From: JBNKFQ01 sp050289385
GTDB taxonomy: Bacteria > Pseudomonadota > Gammaproteobacteria > Pseudomonadales > Porticoccaceae
Length of the DNA stretch: 9,444 nucleotides
NCBI GenBank assembly: GCA_050289385.1
Contig: JBNKFQ010000309.1
Coordinates: forward strand, 1-9,444
Reading direction: 5' to 3'
Of this stretch, positions 7,179 to 9,444 are shown one piece after another. The translations under genes and the position numbers were made by a program. Numbering within the stretch: the stretch's first letter is position 1; every line of letters begins with the position of its first letter. Below the pieces are notes generated by a model. The model ran no database searches. It was not told the DNA's origin and was given only the letters and a program-made list of their open reading frames with translations.

Positions 7179-7886
7179 GTGAAAAAAGCGCTTTTGGGAA
7201 CATTGGCGGCTACTATGATAACAACAGTGTGTATGGCCTCTGATGAAGAAAAACTTAATGATATCCAGTTTGGTTACAACCAATCCAGTGGCAATACCGA
7301 TACCGACAGCTTGATTGTCAGAGCCAGGTTGCGAAAGGAAATTGGCAATTGGGACCATGAGGCGCGTCTTGAAGCGATACGTGCTACACGGGATGATCAA
7401 CGCAGTGCGGAAAATTATATTGCTGATCTGCAGACCAGTCGCAATTACGGTAAATCGCTGTATGCCTTTGCAAACCTGCGTTACGCCAATGACAAATTTG
7501 CCGGTTTCAGAATTCAGGCATCGCTGACCGGTGGTATGGGTTGGCATGTTATTGATTCGGATGATACCAAATTTGATGTCGAGGGAGGTCTTGGTGATCG
7601 TTACAGTAAAGAGCAGGAAACGGGCAATACTGTTTCCGAGCTGGTTTTTCTAGGGCGGGCAAAGTGGCGGCACCAATGGACGGAATCGACGACGCTGTTA
7701 AATGATTTTAGAATGGAAGGCGGTGCGTCCAACACTTTTATAGAAAACGAAGCCGGTGCAAGAGTGGCAATTAACAGTTCTTTGGGGCTGAAAGTAAGTC
7801 ACATAATTCGACACAACACCAGCGTTCCCTTTGGCAACAAAAGAACGGATATCATGACAGCTGTTACACTGGATTACAGGTTTTAA
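7179..7886 (+). CDS. DUF481 (YdiY-like) predicted outer-membrane beta-barrel protein
   Basis: This 235-residue protein starts with a signal peptide (MKKALLGTLAATMITTVCMA, cleavage probably after Ala20). The mature part has alternating polar and hydrophobic strands typical of a small outer-membrane barrel. These include IQFGYNQSSGNTDTDSLIVR (near the N-terminus, the strand pair typical of DUF481), LYAFANLRYANDKFAGFRIQ, the glycine-rich GGMGWHVI, and a final strand MTAVTLDYRF ending in Phe as outer-membrane barrels usually do. DUF481 proteins are named for E. coli YdiY, whose molecular function is not established, so none is assigned here. It lies 50 nt after der on the same strand, with no terminator between, so it may be read through from der. 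The match is by family pattern, not by alignment. Confidence 0.82.
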   Translation: MKKALLGTLAATMITTVCMASDEEKLNDIQFGYNQSSGNTDTDSLIVRARLRKEIGNWDHEARLEAIRATRDDQRSAENYIADLQTSRNYGKSLYAFANLRYANDKFAGFRIQASLTGGMGWHVIDSDDTKFDVEGGLGDRYSKEQETGNTVSELVFLGRAKWRHQWTESTTLLNDFRMEGGASNTFIENEAGARVAINSSLGLKVSHIIRHNTSVPFGNKRTDIMTAVTLDYRF

Positions 7887-7898
7887 ACACAGCTTGTT

Positions 7899-7928
7899 CG
7901 GCAGTAATCCGGTGGCTGATTACTGCCG
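7899..7928. terminator. Perfect 11-bp stem-loop in the convergent gap
   Basis: The arms CGGCAGTAATC (7899-7909) and GATTACTGCCG (7918-7928) are perfectly complementary around an 8-nt loop. The hairpin starts 12 nt after the DUF481 stop and lies between two convergent genes, so it most likely ends transcription, possibly from both sides. A classic U-tract directly after the stem is missing on both strands (a TTTT occurs only at 7941-7944), so the mechanism is uncertain. Confidence 0.65.
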
Positions 7929-8003
7929 TAGCATCCCTGATTTTCAGTTATGCAAGCAAGGTAAATCAGAGCGCGGTTAGGGTAAATCGCCTTGAGGCAA
8001 ACA

Positions 8004-8354
8004 TCAGTTTTCCGTAGTCGTGACATATTGATGATCAGTGCGTGCAGCCATTATAAAATCATTGCGATGCAAGCCGCCGATTTTGTGTGTCCACCAGGTG
8101 ACGGTTACCTTGCCCCATTCCACCAATATTGATGGATGATGAAATTCAGCTTCCGCAATCTCTCCCACCTTGTTGGCAAAATCCAGCGCTTCGCGAAAAT
8201 TTTTGAAACGAAAGTCGCGCTCGAGCTGCATAATGCCCTCACGCACTTCTGTGCGCCACTCTGGTATAGACAGCACCAGCTCCTTCAATTCGGTGTCGCT
8301 GACTTTGGGGGCGTCAGCGCGGCAGGCTTCGCATCGTTGGTCTGCTAGTGTCAT
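8004..8354 (-). CDS. phhB: Pterin-4a-carbinolamine dehydratase
   Basis: The enzyme (EC 4.2.1.96, PhhB/PCD/DCoH family) dehydrates 4a-hydroxytetrahydropterin, recycling the cofactor used by aromatic amino acid hydroxylases such as PhhA. The 116-residue protein is the standard size. It carries the family signature: EAEFHHPSILVEW (68-80), with the active-site His72, His73 and Pro74 and Trp80, then WWTHKIGGLHRNDF (87-100) with His90 and Asp99. The start is typical of the proteobacterial form (MTLADQRCEACRADAPKVSD, with Cys8 and Cys11), and a Trp-containing strand IPEWRTE follows. Minus-strand AGGA (plus 8363-8366) lies 8 nt before the ATG. No phenylalanine hydroxylase gene is visible nearby, so its partner, if any, is elsewhere; some members act in other pterin pathways. 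It converges on the DUF481 gene and diverges from the last gene. Confidence 0.95.
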   Translation of the reverse strand: MTLADQRCEACRADAPKVSDTELKELVLSIPEWRTEVREGIMQLERDFRFKNFREALDFANKVGEIAEAEFHHPSILVEWGKVTVTWWTHKIGGLHRNDFIMAARTDHQYVTTTEN

Positions 8355-8521
8355 GGTTTAAATCCTGACATGGGCTTTCGGTTATCATTAATACTGTATA
8401 CGAATTTGAGTATGATGCCAGTTTTTTGCGCAATAGCGAGCTACCAAAGTTGCTGCAAGCTCCAACAGGCATTTGATTGTGATACCATTTTGCCCATAAC
8501 AGATAACAGGGAGGTTGGCCT
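8355..8521. promoter_or_regulatory. Divergent intergenic region between phhB and the last gene
   Basis: This 167-nt gap must hold the promoters of two divergent genes. On the minus strand a TATACA box (plus 8395-8400) is a possible -10 for phhB, but its -35 is poor. On the + strand TTGATT (8473-8478) and CATAAC (8495-8500), 16 nt apart, form a weak promoter-like pair before the last gene. ATAC-N8-GTAT (8398-8413) is a small symmetric element overlapping the phhB-side box and could be an operator. All of these are weak matches read by eye. The short reading frames in the gap look non-coding. Confidence 0.35.
8508..8514 (+). promoter_or_regulatory. Shine-Dalgarno AGGGAGG for the last gene
   Basis: AGGGAGG at 8508-8514 lies 7 nt before GTG 8522. 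An in-frame TAA at 8504-8506 rules out any longer start, so the GTG is well supported. Confidence 0.8.
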
Positions 8522-9444
8522 GTGGAAGAATTCAATGTGCTCTATCGCGGAGGCCCGATTGAAGGCTTTACGCGTGATCAGGTAAGGCAAGCCCTTGGGG
8601 ATGTACTAAAAGTTGCCGACAAAATCGAATTGAACCACTTTTTCTCTGGCAGGCCGACAGCTTTGCTGAAGGCGGTTAATAGAGACGCCGCCAGTGCGTT
8701 GCAGCAACGATTGGCGAAAGTCGGTGTTAAATGTGATGTAGAACCCGTATTGGCCGACACTGATGTCAAACAAGACACAGGCCAGGCGTTTGAGCACTTG
8801 TCTCTGACGCCAGTTCCCAAAAGTGAGGCCGCCGAAACTGCAGTTGCAGACGCTTTTGTTAATGAGCAGTCTGTGCCTGAGGTCGAGCCAGAGGGTACAA
8901 GACCGGCATCAGGTGGCAGGGCAGTATTCGAAGCGAGAGAGCTGAGTCCCGAATCTCACATGGCGGCAGCGCCTACTGTAAATGCTACTGCGAACCTTGC
9001 TCCGGCAGCAAAAGCCGCTGCTATAACGATGCAGCTGGATAAAAATACTTCTGGACGCGGCGCAGGCGTGGTGCTGCCCTCGGATGCTTCCGGCTGGTGT
9101 TGGGGTGGTTTTGTGCTGGGTTGGGTATGGTCTGTTTTTAATGGCACCTTCATCGGGTTGCTGACGCTGGTTCCAGTGATCAATTTGCCGGTTGCAATTA
9201 TGCTTGGCATCAAGGGGCGTGAGTGGGCGTGGCGTAACAAGCGCTGGCAGAGTGTTGAACACTTTAACCGTGTTCAGCGCAACTGGAGCATCGCCGGACT
9301 CGTGGTTTTGGTTGTTAGCGCCTGGTTTTGGTTTGGCACGGATAATGAGCTGGATGAGGCCATGCAAGAGATGTCTTCAGTGACCTCGGCCGAGATGGAG
9401 CAGAAACTGGGGGAGATAGATGATCCGAAGGCCAGGGAACAAAT
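8522..9444 (+). CDS. Unknown membrane protein with small N-terminal domain, low-complexity linker and hydrophobic C-terminal domain (3' end missing)
   Basis: The frame is open from GTG 8522 to the window edge (307 codons), so the end is not seen. Residues 1-76 look like a compact alpha/beta domain: LYRGGPIEGFTRDQVRQAL, then FFSGRPTALLKAV and LQQRLAKVGVKCDVEPV. This resembles a module I recall at the N-terminus of assorted proteobacterial membrane proteins. Residues about 77-188 form an Ala/Glu/Pro-rich, probably disordered linker. Residues 191-254 hold a Trp-rich hydrophobic module (GWCWGGFVLGWVWSVFN, a second hydrophobic segment 210-230, then LGIKGREWAWRNKRWQSVEHF). I recall this pattern from uncharacterised bacterial membrane proteins, many in Firmicutes. 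A further membrane helix lies at about 256-272 (IAGLVVLVVSAWFWFG), and a Glu/Met-rich tail follows. I cannot assign a function. It diverges from phhB and has its own strong Shine-Dalgarno. Confidence 0.82.
   Translation, partial: MEEFNVLYRGGPIEGFTRDQVRQALGDVLKVADKIELNHFFSGRPTALLKAVNRDAASALQQRLAKVGVKCDVEPVLADTDVKQDTGQAFEHLSLTPVPKSEAAETAVADAFVNEQSVPEVEPEGTRPASGGRAVFEARELSPESHMAAAPTVNATANLAPAAKAAAITMQLDKNTSGRGAGVVLPSDASGWCWGGFVLGWVWSVFNGTFIGLLTLVPVINLPVAIMLGIKGREWAWRNKRWQSVEHFNRVQRNWSIAGLVVLVVSAWFWFGTDNELDEAMQEMSSVTSAEMEQKLGEIDDPKAREQ

Noticed and set aside
7937..7969. CTGATTT/AAATCAG inverted repeat after the stem-loop
   Set aside because: The 7-bp AT-rich arms enclose 19 nt and could easily occur by chance; the stronger hairpin at 7899-7928 is the likelier functional element.
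8394..8400. CTGTATA as half of a LexA box
   Set aside because: The partner half-site (TACAG at the right distance) is missing, so an SOS operator is not supported.
8370..8585. 71-codon + strand frame between phhB and the last gene
   Set aside because: It has no Shine-Dalgarno, overlaps the start of the well-supported frame at 8522 and lacks any family resemblance.

Overview
The window is a conserved housekeeping neighbourhood of a gammaproteobacterium. The + strand order pilW/pilF (3' end) - rodZ - ispG - hisS - yfgM - bamB - der is the classic gammaproteobacterial arrangement. A pilF-type gene directly before rodZ is the Pseudomonas/Cellvibrio-like form, since enteric bacteria lack this pilF. 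Protein sequences and moderate GC would fit a marine Cellvibrionales/Pseudomonadales-type organism, but that placement is inference and no species is claimed.

Positions 1-7128 hold seven co-directional genes. They cover type IV pilus secretin assembly (PilW/PilF), cell-shape control (RodZ), isoprenoid precursor synthesis (IspG), histidyl-tRNA charging (HisS), inner-membrane secretion and chaperone networking (YfgM), outer-membrane protein assembly (BamB) and ribosome maturation (Der). Gaps run from a 14-nt overlap (pilW/rodZ) to about 119 nt (bamB/der). The largest gaps, before hisS and before der, carry repeat structures that may be regulatory. Several starts are non-ATG: hisS TTG, yfgM GTG, the DUF481 gene GTG and the last gene GTG.

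Positions 7179-7886 encode a secreted DUF481 (YdiY-like) predicted outer-membrane beta-barrel, still on the + strand. A perfect 11-bp stem-loop follows in the convergent gap. Next comes a minus-strand pterin-4a-carbinolamine dehydratase (phhB), then a divergent intergenic region. The last gene is on the + strand, runs off the window and starts at a GTG with a strong Shine-Dalgarno. It joins a small alpha/beta-looking N-terminal domain, a long low-complexity linker and a C-terminal hydrophobic domain.

No mobile element, CRISPR array, tRNA or rRNA was seen. There is no convincing sign of a new multi-gene system. The best candidates for a second look are the incomplete terminal protein, the hisS leader with its tandem repeat, overlapping mini-ORF and forced TTG start, and the inverted repeats ahead of der.
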